A stretch of DNA of 64,000 nucleotides from Galerina marginata (GCA_023014335.1 JAECYW010000010.1:2480001-2544000); one strand, 5' to 3'. Shown: positions 34,301 through 44,511, numbered from the stretch's first letter. Numbers and translations: made by a program. The notes: generated by a model from the letters alone, not told the origin.

Positions 34301-34592
34301 ATGATTTCACTAATCGCTTGCGCTTTGCTGAAATTAGATGTTTGTTTGGAGAACTTGGTGACAACTGCATCCAATTCTCGACGGATTCGTCGCCGCTCAT
34401 TTTCCTCTGCCATTTCGGGGGTGAGGTGTCCTCCATCGTTATTCTGTCCCCCGGATCCGAATGCATCCGCTGGAGGAGCGTTGGACGAAGTAGAGGCGAC
34501 ATTTGGATTCGTTCGAGAAGTGGCGGGGAGTGCGTTGCCAGCCGATCCTGAAGTCGCGGAGTCTGAGACTTGTTGGCTCGTCTGGTTTCCAT
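31395..34592 (-). CDS. reverse transcriptase-RNase H polyprotein of the Ngaro-type element
   Basis: The frame is open from 34592, but recognisable domains start after the end of gag (about 33240). The RT fingers/palm region includes KSDVAEAYRLIPVHPYW. The catalytic YVDD lies at 32372-32361. RNase H motifs follow: YCDASPFGMGFW, an E-A-L helix, YTDNLNTV and HVDGKLNTVADALSR. The first 450 codons overlap gag completely in another frame, without a stop. Pol could be made by frameshifting near the end of gag or from its own start; the true N-terminus is unknown. There is no integrase or protease, as expected of this class. It copies the element RNA into cDNA. Confidence 0.85.
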   Translation of the reverse strand: METRRANKSQTPRLQDRLATHSPPLLERIQMSPLLRPTLLQRMHSDPGDRITMEDTSPPKWQRKMSGDESVENWMQLSPSSPNKHLISAKRKRLVKSSKLSATDHTFSPPNKKRKHSTSMLPSSALSRMSRLSGPNRRERKLQEIHKTVAQDHLSNPILTAKSIPSYKISRNNHVMIQENQTLMRNPENGRNSVKAKCRGQIHHRQSPVLETPALRKPLDCSDSMTETLQGADFLRSPRLTHPSASQARNGTVSSEVNHSTLTRSHRLSTVIQLAKRERLALETQKSASAWLNQHVRSDHNLTGPQPGVSRLGHTDWLSPTVSMNCNRTPIILKECSPPNMTRSINKSSTLMSQSETMSAGDKQSSSLTEMNSLPSTMQLLCQTAQPSSHAEILESDQRHRGMFPKPNQNFATDTTRETAKIQTRNANINTSARTANNPATAEINVQTKLWNNVLGSRPKYLRYNIWPSDSHLSPTVADWSEIATPLIRPPLRVINDPIATKTITENPDLFKIVSPINVNRFEELLTDHPNPIFVRSVCDGLRHGFWPWADTVIDGYPDILDLSKPPKSNAVAQFIMDQCQIEVHKNRFSSSFGTELLPGMYSMPVHAVPKTRKNDSELRMVTDHSAGKYSLNSMIDHSKVTGFPLDNLRHLGEMLLHFTRSSCLREPIVMWKSDVAEAYRLIPVHPYWQIKQINTVNGQRNIDRCNAFGTSSSCGLWISFNSLVAWIAKYKREIDYLGTYVDDSSGFDIRGDVLFYEPYNKCLPRHQTILLNLWDELGIPHKEKKQVSGERLTIIGIEVDPNAMTLSFSSESRDNLLDALLSWYTKPIDGSKQAYQLRYWQQMAGWLNWAFNVYPLLRPCLNRLYPKISKFDSPSKRIAVNNDIREDFSWAANHIRHSDGVHMLQPTDWDPYLADFTIYCDASPFGMGFWYPASKEGFASSTPEDCKVDIIFFYEALCVFCAIRDVAHHAQPGSRIIIYTDNLNTVQIFNSLRCLDKFNVILKSAVDILLEMDFDLRVLHVDGKLNTVADALSRFQFKAALDIVPGMTFTTFEPPLWSLGASKK

Positions 34593-34599
34593 CACTCAT
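33247..34599 (-). CDS. Gag-like protein with CCHC zinc knuckle
   Basis: 450 residues from the first ATG (34599) after SDR-A1. The N-terminal 230 residues are Ser/Glu/Arg-rich and likely disordered. A more ordered middle (residues about 230-390) is followed by Cys-rich sequence and a terminal zinc knuckle CKNCKQPGHGRDKC (C-x2-C-x4-H-x4-C), which binds nucleic acid in gag proteins. It packages element RNA. The frame is intact and fully overlapped by the pol frame. Confidence 0.85.
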   Translation of the reverse strand: MSDGNQTSQQVSDSATSGSAGNALPATSRTNPNVASTSSNAPPADAFGSGGQNNDGGHLTPEMAEENERRRIRRELDAVVTKFSKQTSNFSKAQAISEIIKIISDGSYVLTSEQEEKALDLYVAELGTQPNVSSKRAEPKGKETAGDSQNRRSGSPVQSDIDSQVNSLIQNLSEQSRYDSREPDLDEEPRKRQKLRESEMPWTNSSSSISRPRNPSSEKTFGLLRLYDRDIAGCRLFAKSAVDAPLGFPGSQWDRIFRGEPLDLNQVASSLHRYTISEERTARFGDAKISLGVAEPTRKVRSQSDWSAAWRFAVRAYRLAFPHRLDELQSYSDYIEGMFTSKHDSVHQQIINFDVAVRNYVGGGQTILLTDRNEFLALYNAIVMPDGAAFQSRGNSGKRSKTQGNVSKAQSELCNRYNAGNCKNSDEECKYKHLCKNCKQPGHGRDKCPN

Positions 34600-34628
34600 A
34601 ATATGAATTTTAATGATTTATAAAGTTT

Positions 34629-34885
34629 GTAATGCGAAAGAATGCGCGGGCAGTGTCAAATAACAGCGGCACCAGAGTACTTTGTCAACGCAGTGGTAAG
34701 GACAAAGTGTAAGGTCTTTTAATTTGGGGATTCACAGGTTTATATTCACCGCTGCGGGTAAAACAGTCTATGAATCATTCCGCAAATTAATGTCTGAGCG
34801 CTGCGGCACATGACAGGAAAGACTCCTCTGTTATTTGCCCGTAGAGTCCCTCCATTGGACTAGAGTAAATGTAATTTAAACACGA
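34629..34885 (-). repeat. Ngaro split direct repeat SDR-A1 (5' end of element)
   Basis: 257 bp identical to 29940-30196; 29 bp upstream of the gag start, so it probably carries the promoter and 5' untranslated region. Confidence 0.9.
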
Positions 34886-37800
34886 TTAAATACAGGAACT
34901 TATGTAGTAGATCTTCAGTTGAATTCGAGTATTCTTCTCACCCCATCATCGTTAGCACCTTACGGCTCGGTTTCTACGATAGAAACGTCGTTTGGCATCG
35001 TTCCGGATCGCTCCCCATCGTCTCACTCTCGTCTCTTGCATCGAAACTTGTTTATTATCAATTTATTTACTAACTACCAACCACCCTCCTCAGGATCCCC
35101 TCGAACCACCACGCAAACGGAGTTTGCGCCCCGCTTCGTTTCCACGAAGCATTACGAACTCACGCACTCTTGTGCATCTTCAATACCAACCTCTTGTGAC
35201 CTCTATTTTCTGAAATTTTTTGATCCTTTGAAGATCCTTTGAAGATCCCAGCCACCCATGCGAGTCATTGCGACTTGCGTGCGACGAGTTAGGATGCGCG
35301 AAAACCAAAGATAAAAACCACGTACCTTCGTAGCGCCGGTACGAAGTTGTGGTTTCGACTTTTTCGCCCTGTTTACGGGCATTACATCGATACCGACCTG
35401 CTTATCCTAATCTCCTATTGCCTGCGTGCTCAATATGATCAGATCGCGGCAGCATGGATAAAACCGGATGAAACATACTCAAAAACAGTGCTGAGATTCG
35501 TTGAGAATCGATCTCGCTGGAGGCGCCAGCGGAACTCACGTCTCTTCTGCGACAGCGTCAACTTTCCTTCTGCCGTTGCCTCAGAAGCCGCCTGATCTGT
35601 AATGATTCTGAAGGTCGTCGTGCTGGTGGTTGATCGATACTAATCAGCTCATGTGCTAGCGTACGGTAGCGTAGATCCCTCTTTCGCGGTCCAGCCGGAC
35701 GTCGTTTGGTGCCAGAGGAGGTGCGTGGCAGAGGAAACGGAGCTGAGGGAAGAAAATCGTGTAAATGCGTTTGTTGCCAACGTTCTCCTTGTGGGGGCCG
35801 TCGCCCTGGACCTAATTCTAAGAGGTCCAGATGCCAAATACATGTGCCTGCTATCAGTAATTAGCGCCAGAGGATTGAGAGTCTGATAGATAGTAGCGGC
35901 ATGAGTGTCACCGACTATGATGCCAGGTCAGTCGACGACCTATGTTAGCGCTGCGGCGCTGTGGAGTGCCAGATGTGACGAAAGCAAGGAGCGCTTTTCT
36001 TGATTCGGGCCAGCAGAAAGGCGAGCAAGAAGTTGGCACGGACAGTAACATAAATGTTTAAGTGAGTAAGATCATCTATGAATTGAGATTATGAAGAGCA
36101 ACTACGCATTGTGAGATAGCAAAAAAAAGGAAATTCCTAGGTCGAACGCGGAAGGTATACGACAAGAACGAAAAGGACTGGGAAAAAAAGGTAGACGCCT
36201 AAAAATTAGGCAGAATGGAGGAATGATGCATCTGAGCAACAACGCAAGGCGAAAACTGGAAACAAAGAAAAGAACCAGGTCACGCGATTGACTCAAGTAG
36301 TGAGACGGTTACGAAGATACAGACAAAAAAGAGTAGAAACGCATACGAAGAAATAGAGACGATAGAATGACAGAAAATTGCCACATCAGATGAGTTCCTG
36401 CAAGGCCCATATGCGTCTAATGACGTTTGAAAAGACTGCCCGACGACAAAAAATCGACCTCGAAAGGGAGAGGCACAGAAACAGCATCTCGAACACCGCC
36501 GAGAGCCATCAAATCAAAGATATCGTATTAGCCACCTGGTTGACGAAACGCACGTTGGAATAGCAAGAGATCGACTTGGACCGAACTTTGCAGCTGGGGC
36601 TGCCTCACTGTGATACGTGGCAGGGATCAGGTTGAGTCAAGACCAGATGAACTGGTCAAGAAGTTGAATGAGTAGAATTACATGAACGTAAGGTCACGTA
36701 CGAAGTTCTAGCATCCTCAAATCGTATCTTGACACGTCCAAGGTAACAATGATGATAATACCTAGCTAGAGGTAGAAACGATCAGCACGCCAAAAAGACG
36801 ACGGCAAAAAGTCAGGAAAACATACTGCTTTCGGACCGAGAAAACGGATTGAAGAAGGTACTCACGCCGAAGTACATGGAAGAGCGTCATGGCCATCGCC
36901 AACAGGAAAAAAAGCTCTACGACGTCCGCTGACAGTTGGTACGAACAGGACGTGTTCAATAGACAACACAGTATGAGCTACAGGGATTCCAGCTCCAAAA
37001 CGGCGGCGAGCACCTATAGTGAGGAGGCAACATCAAAGAATGTCCAGAATGCTTTGACCAAGTTGAGAGGAAGGCATGATCATGAGCGTTACGCTTGGGA
37101 CGAGGGCCAGGAAGTGGGGAGAAAGGAAGGAAGAAATCAGGACGAACCTGACCTGAGGAGGAAAATGTGCACGGACCATTTCCCGATCACGACTTACCAA
37201 ATTCAGCCTGCACATGTGCATTATTGATTTCGGCTTCACTACGCTGACCACTTGCTTTCTCTAGTCACGTAGATTCTGCGTCTATCGCACCTTCGTCCTT
37301 GGCGCCCGCGACCATAAGGATTATTCCTTCTTTCTCATACAACACCCGGCGTCAACGAACTGACCTTGAGGCCTCTGACGTTCAAGTTCTTGGACCTGTG
37401 AGCCTATTGCTCCCAGCATCGGCTCAGTCGTCGCAGCGTCATTAGCAATATATTGTGCTGCCTCGAGATCTCGGTCATTCTACTCGAGTAGCAGTTTATC
37501 TTTGCACGCCGCCGGTTTTCAAATTATTCACGATCTCCTTCAGGCAATTTTCGGCGGGAAAATCCATCTGATCCATTTGTCGTAGGTTAATGGTCTGCCC
37601 CTCTCGTCTTTATCTGTAACACTGACATGACAATGTAAGTCTTCATTTTAAATTTAAATGGTCTCTTATTTTGCCTGAAACTTAAGATGAGTTGTCTAAT
37701 CACGACTCCCAAACTCCCCGATAGTAAGTTGAAGAATTATTTTCAATAGTTTCAACAGCTAAAAACGAGCGCTATGCGCATTTCTGCAATATCTGAGATA

Positions 37801-38252
37801 GTCGATAAAGAATTGAAAATCAGTATACTCAACACCACGCTAACTGGTGGTAGCCCACGCATGGGCGGGGAATTACCGTCACGAATTATCGCCACCACCG
37901 TCGAGGCCGGGCATATTTACACAAGCGTCAATTTCTGGACCAATGGTTTGTAGAATCCACCGAAAATTTGGTGTATATTTTGCTATCACTTCCGATTACT
38001 TTCGGGACCTTACATTACTTCAATCTTTTTGGTTTGCTTTGGCGGTTGATGGCTGTAGTTAGCCAAGGTTGCAATATTCCCCTCACCTCTAGATAAGAAA
38101 ACGGCTGTAATTTTTTATTTACTAAACACCTTCACATATCAATGAAACGGAACTGCTCCCGACTCCCGAGAAATATTCATCAAAGCAACTACGTAAATGT
38201 CCTCCCGATCCGATCCTACCCCACTATGCAATTCAAGGGTCCGACGTGCGGC
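34886..38252. other. 3.4-kb region without a supported gene
   Basis: Scattered short frames only. The minus strand at about 36760-36960 reads a hydrophobic piece (ADVVELFFLLAMAMTLFHVL) ending near a GTGAGT donor, possibly one exon of a decayed membrane protein, but neighbouring exons could not be found. A short tandem GATCCTTTGAA duplication lies near 35221-35245. The 36000-36600 stretch is purine-rich. Confidence 0.4.
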
Positions 38253-38729
38253 TCATCTCCTCGAAAGTAATTGCTCCGGGTGCGGCGAACCGACGGAAAG
38301 CGTCTCGGCCATCGAAATCTCAGCGGCGCTGGGCTTGTCACGAACAAAGGTGTCGTTTCCTACGTTGGTTGAATCCCAGATGTCTTTCGCCTCGGTACTC
38401 CGAGTAAGCAGCCAGTTGGTGATGATCCTTTCAACACCACTAGTCGCGTCGAAGTACTGGCCGCTCCAGGTCGTGGTAGAATGCCTGTTCTTCTCTTTGC
38501 CGTCGACGACGTTGCGCCATGTAACCGTCCAGCCGACGGAGACGCCCTCGTTCTCGGGTGGGTTCGTGTCAAAGCGCCCGGTTAGGAGATAGAAATCCCC
38601 GACTTTCCCGACGGCAGAGTGGTACTTCCCGGTGATATTGCCGTTCGCGTCTGCGATAAAGTGCACCTTCGAGCCAAGCTGGTTGTGCCAGTCGCCGGAG
38701 AGCGCCTTAAAATCAAATTTGTAGCTCAT
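38253..38729 (-). CDS. tamavidin-like biotin-binding protein (avidin family)
   Basis: Single coding exon, 158 residues. It covers the whole avidin fold: LSGDWHNQLGSKVHF, GNITGKYHSAVG, LTGRFD, GWTVTWRN, HSTTTWSGQYF, TNWLLTRST and DIWDSTNVGNDTF match the successive strands of avidins and fungal tamavidins. Presumed biotin contacts are present: Asn16, Ser20, Tyr36, Ser38, Trp71, Ser84, Thr86, Trp88, Trp106, Trp118 and Asp126. There is no signal peptide, as in tamavidins, so it is probably cytosolic. A C-terminal extension of about 25 residues goes beyond the family fold. The role is likely defence by sequestering biotin from fungivores or microbes. A 60-nt intron (38792-38733) probably ends three bases before the ATG, with a TATA box at 38863. 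Confidence 0.92.
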   Translation of the reverse strand: MSYKFDFKALSGDWHNQLGSKVHFIADANGNITGKYHSAVGKVGDFYLLTGRFDTNPPENEGVSVGWTVTWRNVVDGKEKNRHSTTTWSGQYFDATSGVERIITNWLLTRSTEAKDIWDSTNVGNDTFVRDKPSAAEISMAETLSVGSPHPEQLLSRR

Positions 38730-38856
38730 GGTCTACCGTTGCAGCTCGTTTAGTAGTCATAGGACTAGAGTGTTTTGTGGAAGGAGACGTACCGTTGGCT
38801 TTTGCTCTGATTTGAGTAGTGTTGGGTGTAATGCTTTGGTACGTCTCAGAACCGCT

Positions 38857-38863
38857 CTTTATA
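38857..38863 (-). promoter_or_regulatory. TATA box of the tamavidin-like gene
   Basis: TATAAAG on the minus strand, 128 nt before the ATG; the spacing becomes about 70 nt if the 5' UTR intron is removed. Confidence 0.55.
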
Positions 38864-38879
38864 GTCGGCGCACGCATCC

Positions 38880-41414
38880 ACATTAGGCACTAGTTGAATC
38901 GTTGACCTGGCCAGACTCGGAGTTTTTTAGTTTAACAGCGGTCGAACCCCTGATTCTCTGCGAACATGGAACTTCTTTCGCCCTCAGCGATCCATGTAAG
39001 ACGGAATAATGTGACTCCGTGAAGCTTTTACGTTTTTTTGTGCTGATCGATCAGTCTTACTAGAGATACAAATTAGACGTGAATTTCCGCTTGACTCCTC
39101 AACGGAAGCTATGAATGTCTACGAGGTCAATCTAGATTCAAAACTCGGATATATTTCTCCAGGTTCAAAGAAGCCAACTCCAAACATCGAAGTCGACTCC
39201 CCGTCTCCCAATGGATCGCTGTGAAAACCAGAAGTTGATTTCAGCTCGTGCAAATGAAACGGGCGAATGAACAGATGAAGGACAGCATAAATTCTTCGTG
39301 TCATGTAATTGTAAGAGTTGACATGTTGACAGGTAAACGAGTCAGCTGTCTTGGCCTGTAAGTATGTATCAAGTATGTACCTTCGTTCTGGAAGGCGCGA
39401 TTAGTGTTAAAATTACGGAGAGCGTACCGAAAAGGGTGCTACCCATCGAAATTGGAGCTGTGGGCTTTGGCCCTTGTCCCATGTTCGTCAAGGGCAAGTA
39501 ACCGTCTGTAACCGTGCATTCCACGCCATCCCTTGTCAACTTAATTTCTCCAGTCGATTACGTTCCAAGGCGTAGAAGCAGGCACAGGCCGATATCGTTA
39601 GCACGCTACCCGGTACCGCCAACATTGGGCTACGATTAAAAACCAGGAACAAAGAAGCTAAGTAATAGTCGTCGGAAGGTGCTGGCTGAATTTGAAGCTA
39701 AACGGCGAGCAGGCAATCTACGCACTCATGCAAGACCTAGGCATTTACCAAGAAAAGTCGGTCAGGGGTGAATAACTCAACCTCGTATGGACTGCCGTAA
39801 TCAGGATTCTGTCTCTTGTGTACGTTTGCGTGAATGTGGGGCAATAAAAACAACTCAGTCGTAAGACGCAATGTCAAGGGCGATTGTCCTGATATAATAC
39901 GTTGATATGTAATAACTGCACCCAATTTAAGATTCTGATCTAAGTTTGAACATGAGGCCGCAGGGTTAGATGAAGACAGGACGTGCGGACGTCGAGACAT
40001 GCCGGTGCCCACAGAACACCCGCAGTTTTACAGCAGACTAGTCAAATGACGCCTCGCTTCCAAACAGTGCGGAAGAAATCTGATCTACGGGCGTCTCAAA
40101 AATACGACGCGATAAGAACTAGCAGAGAAGTGTGCTTGTAAAATGCAGACAATCACATAGAGATCAGTTTTTCGTTAGCGGTTACTTCGGACATTCAAAT
40201 CACCAGGGAGAATGTATTGGCTGCGACTATCCGATAATGAGCGCTTAAGGAGGGCAACAAGCGCTCGTAAAATTGCTTACAGATATGTGCCGATATTAGG
40301 TGCTTGGCCCTATTTATAGACCGGAAAAATCGGCACGTTCTTAGTCGGGTTCACGGAGAAAATCTTCATTTAAATAAAAACCTACCGAATCAGTGCCTCG
40401 GCACTGAATATTTACCCACGGGTATAGCTCAATGCATCCCAGCTAAGCCAGGGCACGAAGAAGTAGAACACGCAGCTTAAGCCTACGTTGAAAGCCGGGC
40501 AATTTCAGAAGTCGATGGTGGTCATGGGAAGTTGATGAGATGAGGCAATGAGATAGCGATCCACTAAGTGATACAGATCTTTTAGCGAAATGACTTGGTT
40601 TATAAAGTAGATAAATTAAACTAGCCACTATTATAACAAATGATGTCGAAATCAATAGAAAGACGAAGGTACGCGCATCATTTTCGAAGCTGGGCCCCGC
40701 TAACGACCAGGTCTGGATAAAGGGACTTATTTTGATAGCAGGTGGGACAGTCTTCGTGTGCTGCTAGAACTCGGAACGCTATGGGCTGGGTATCAATACG
40801 ATAATAGTAGTGGAGGACCAGTAAACAATCGTGCGCCATTGTGCGTTTAATCCTGAACATTGTCAATGTCGTTCTCAACTCGGAACAAATACACTCATCA
40901 ACAACAGGAATACGTTGATGGTTAACGCGGAAGATGCAGCGAGAGGTCAGGCGGCCAGCGCAGAGGACTCAAACGACGTCGAACTGGTCCACGGTGGTGG
41001 TCTTCAGATGGTCAACAATGTGCCGAGACAGGCTTCACGATATTCGATCGTGAGCTGAAAGAAGCCGTCGGCCAGATTATTGTCAATTACCCTCATCTTC
41101 CTTTTCCCCATCCCTCCTTTAACGCCTGACGAATGATACCCGCAATCGGGCGGGGTTGATACTGTTGGGCGGAATCATGTTGCGGACGAGTTTAGAATGC
41201 AGATGTTGACATTGTTGGTCGTGATGGAGCCGCTGGTTGAGACGAACGCCGACCGTGAAAAGGAAGAGAAGCCCTTGTCATCGCTATTGTGAGATCATCC
41301 ACCTTCGTCGAGGTAAAATAGTCCTCCACATATCGCGAAATGAACGGATGAAAGGACGTAAAGTCGGCGCTATTAAACTTGCGGGGGTCGTAGTCCTTCG
41401 TAATGAGATAAAGA
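38880..41414. other. 2.5-kb region without a supported gene
   Basis: Contains short frames only. The plus strand near 40900-41058 ends like the hydrophilic tail of a protein (VPRQASRYSIVS) and the minus strand near 40600 has a short hydrophobic piece, but no exon chain could be built. Confidence 0.35.
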
Positions 41415-42324
41415 TCACACGCGAGGGACGGAACAGGTCCCTTCTAAAAGAATGAGGCTGTTCCTAAGGAAGCTTTCAATCTGGATGTAGTGAAGGTGTG
41501 GCAGAATTACTTCGTTGTGCCTGCAGGACGGTGGGGTGGTGGCGCTCGCGACGTCGCTACCGATGACGAGCGATTCCAGGTGTGGAGTACGAAAAAGAAT
41601 ATCCAAAACCTCGTCGAAATTAAGCAGGGATGAAAGGGTGAGAATGCGTAGTTGGGAAATCCAGGATGCCCGGTGGATATCGAAAACGAATAGCTTGCAA
41701 TGGAAAAATCGTAGTAACGGAGCATGTCCCAAGCAATGGGTGCGTCGTTGCTTCGAGTGCTCCAGCCGCATAACAAAGCTATAGTTATATCCCAGGGAGA
41801 CCTTCTCCAGATTTGGCGCTGGTTTGTCCCAGAAGATATCCAATAACGGACTGTCGAGCGCGTCCGGGGCTATCCACATTGTGAATTCCCATATCCTGGA
41901 CCAGTGGTTGGCTAATAGATCGCTTAAAAGTGACCTCGACGCCTTCAGGGGCAACAGTATCTTTCCCTTTACGGAGAGAAGCGAGCTTCCCGTCCTTCAC
42001 ATGACCTCGTCACTCCAGCCCTCCGTCGTAATGTTGAGCAGATCAATGTCGATCAAGCTCGCCCAGATCGATGGAGAGCCAATAAACAGAACGCGCCATC
42101 GACGGCAGACCTGTGAGGTCATGCGGGTAACACTCAAAGGATGTGGGCCCGCGGTTCCTTCGTAAAAGTCAGAACCGTGCTCGAGGTTGAAATTGATAAA
42201 CTTAACTACATTTCCCAGGTAAATGTACATCGATCTTGAAAATGTACAACAACACATCGTCGTCGAGATATGATACAGGCGAATTTGAAACAAGATGAAT
42301 CGGCGCAGAGGATGTGTCTTCCAT
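41415..42324 (-). pseudogene. F-box protein pseudogene
   Basis: From a plausible ATG at 42324 the frame reads an F-box-like start (PVSYLDDDVLLYIFKI). About 60 nt later coding similarity continues one frame over (TRMTSQVCRRWRVLF then SPSIWASLIDIDLL), so a single-base indel lies near 42210. A TGA follows directly after WSDEVM (about 42000), where family members usually have Arg; CGA to TGA is a C-to-T change. The same frame continues with RTGSSLLSVKGK and leucine-rich-like segments to 41415, where another stop cuts the protein well short of the usual 400 or more residues. F-box proteins recruit substrates to SCF ubiquitin ligases. Confidence 0.65.
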
Positions 42325-42599
42325 TTCATGAAGAGGTTTCGCGAGATCTGGAGACTGATGCAACGAGCGAGGGCCGAGAGGGAAGGACGACGAACTTAAA
42401 GAAGGCAGGGAGATGCTTGGTATTGCGGCGACAGCATCTCGAGTACTTATTAAGTCATCATGAAGAAAAGACGACCAATTGTTGGCCGAAGATAAGGACG
42501 ACAACGAGCACAAATGATTCGCACCTGTCCACCAGAGAGTGAGTAAACGTGAGACGCGACCATCGCCAGAGCGACCACTATTACCGCTTGAGCTCGTCA

Positions 42600-43900
42600 A
42601 TTCGACATCCTAACTCCACCAGTCGATGTCAAACTGCATGAGCATGGCCTGAGCGGTGGAAGTACTGACGTTGAATTTCCCAGTCGTGGCAGACAGCCAG
42701 CCGGCAATAGTTCCTTCTGCAGCTCAACATCTTCTCCTAACTGCTATTGTTTGACCACTCGACTCCTTCACTTCCAACGTTCTACCTTTTTGTCCGCCCG
42801 ACTCCTAAGACGCGCCAGCGCCAGCAGTGGCTCTTCCCGCGCCCACTATTAACCATGGCGTACAACCCCACGAACCAAATCTGACCGAGCCCATATCCCG
42901 TCCTTCGTAGCCGTAGGCTTATGAATAGGTTTCGCGTTCGCTAAGGTAGCCAGGCCCAATAAGTACACCGCAAGTTTCGGAAGACCACAGTATCGCATGT
43001 ACGGTTAGATGCAAGGAAGAGGGCGTAAGGGCTGCGAAGTCGATGATGTACGTCTGAGCCTGACGGGGATAGGATAAGTGGCAGTCGAGAAAAGTTGACG
43101 CCAAGAATGAGGTAGTAATCGAAAACATCCAAGTCGTGGAAGAACACCAAGTTGATAGTACGACCACGATGGCATTGAGGATTGGTTCCAACGCTCTCGT
43201 CCCAAATGTCGGATGATATCGATAACAATCGAGAACAACATTGGCTCCAACTGTGCGAATTGCTAATGAGACGATACGCAATCCGTCAATTTGAACACTT
43301 ACACAATGTCGGCCACTTTTTCCAAATTTTGTTTCGTGTGCTCCACTGGAAGGTCGAAGTTGGGTTCAAGACCGTATATACGTGCAGCTTTAGGGTTCAG
43401 ACAAGCAAAAAGCAAGACTGAGACGCTCTAGATGTGGCTGTTACAGTAGGAATGCATTCGTGGGTGCTCTCGTCGAGCAAACGAGGCTTAAGGCAAATGT
43501 ATCCCGCTCATACCCTGCGAAATAAGATTTCAGTAACGATTTTACTCCACGTCCTTCAGAAGATGCAGGAACCTAAACCTAGAATTGGCCCTCCAAGTCT
43601 CAATTTCTATCACATCGACCAAGAAATGCCGCAATGTTAACTGGCGCGCTTGAAGCCACTGAATCGATGGCAGTGGAAACTGGAAAAAGGTAGAAGTTAA
43701 GTTAACCACCAAGATTAGGAGCAGGTCATCGTTATCCGACTATCTCTCCAGAAGAAGTGAAACAGATGCGCTGGTATGATGAGACGGTTGGAAGACTTTG
43801 GTTGACGTGAGACTGAGCAGTGGATTTTCAGATTGTCACTGTTTGGTTTGAACGCCAAAGCCGTTCAGTCCAGTCTCATGATTGGTTCCAGCAATCGACT
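42600..43900 (-). repeat. repeat / gene relic R2, copy 2 (internally deleted)
   Basis: Begins with CCACCAGTCGATGTCAAACTGC and ends with TGTCACTGTTTGGTTTGAACGC, matching both edges of copy 3 (45459-48075). It jumps at about 42642 directly to sequence equivalent to 46745, so about 1.25 kb of the unit is missing. The minus strand retains HRGRTIN and WFVGLYA-type peptides but is broken by stops. Confidence 0.6.
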
Positions 43901-44064
43901 CCGAGCGAGTCTCAGCATGCGGCCAAGGGGTTGTTTGCGTTTCTCCCTACGCGTACTTATAACATTGGCCACAGAAGATAAACGTTGCGCCGTCCGAAAG
44001 CCTACCGGCTAATACAACTCTGTTCGGAATTCATATTGGGTGACACCTACAGAGCCTGTGTCAT

Positions 44065-44511
44065 CTAAAAGGTATTGAGGGGAATAAAAACAACGGCGAG
44101 CCCACCTTCTGCCTCAAGGAACTCCTTTGCGACGGCTTCGCGTTCTCCCTCTTCAAAATTGGGTATTAATGCAGGATCCATCCCCTTCCACCCACGAAAT
44201 GACGCCGATTGAGTGACGATCATGTAATGCTTGTAGCTGTCTGGGCCAAACATAGTAAAGAACAAGTGGTAGGGCTTTCCTTCAACCTTCTGCATAATGG
44301 CACAGAAAGCCGCGATGGAATCATTCCGGATTTCAGGGTTCAGTGGCCGCATTATGATGCGAGTACCCCATGCGACGCAGGTGGCATTGTCAATCACATA
44401 ACCTCCCACAACCGAGTGTCGAGGCGGATTCTTCGGAGACGGACAGCTTGGGTATAGTGTTTGAGATCGTGGGGTAAACTGTGGGTTGTGGGCCGAGGCT
44501 TCCTTAAGCAT
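44065..44511 (-). CDS. hypothetical protein, 148 residues
   Basis: Single-exon frame with an ATG at 44511 and an AT-rich TATA-like box (TATATACA) about 60 nt upstream. Features: a Pro-rich N-terminus, then VVGGYVIDNATCVAWGTRI, KPYHLFFTMFGPDSYKHYM and an acidic stretch near the C-terminus (EEGEREAVAKEFLEAEGG). No signal peptide or membrane segment. I do not recognise the family. It lies between R2 copy 2 and an R1 fragment whose counterparts at 48 kb are adjacent, so it may have been inserted after the R2-R1 unit formed, or the copy at 48 kb lost it. Confidence 0.5.
   Translation of the reverse strand: MLKEASAHNPQFTPRSQTLYPSCPSPKNPPRHSVVGGYVIDNATCVAWGTRIIMRPLNPEIRNDSIAAFCAIMQKVEGKPYHLFFTMFGPDSYKHYMIVTQSASFRGWKGMDPALIPNFEEGEREAVAKEFLEAEGGLAVVFIPLNTF

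Larger units (their letters stand above)
29200..34885 (-). mobile_element. DIRS/Ngaro-type tyrosine-recombinase retrotransposon, apparently complete (5686 bp)
   Basis: Reading on the minus strand: SDR-A1 (34885-34629), gag, RT-RNase H, tyrosine recombinase, SDR-B1 (30319-30197), SDR-A2 (30196-29940), an extra frame, SDR-B2 (29322-29200). Both A copies (257 bp) and both B copies (123 bp) look identical, and B1 and A2 abut directly. This split-direct-repeat layout, a tyrosine recombinase in place of an integrase and no target duplication are hallmarks of the PAT/Ngaro branch. All frames are open, so the insertion is probably recent. The outer flanks would join as TCTAGACT with TTAAATACAG in the empty site. 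Confidence 0.9.

Noticed and set aside
37847..38062. Plus-strand frame upstream of the tamavidin-like gene
   Set aside because: No start context, domain or splice structure.
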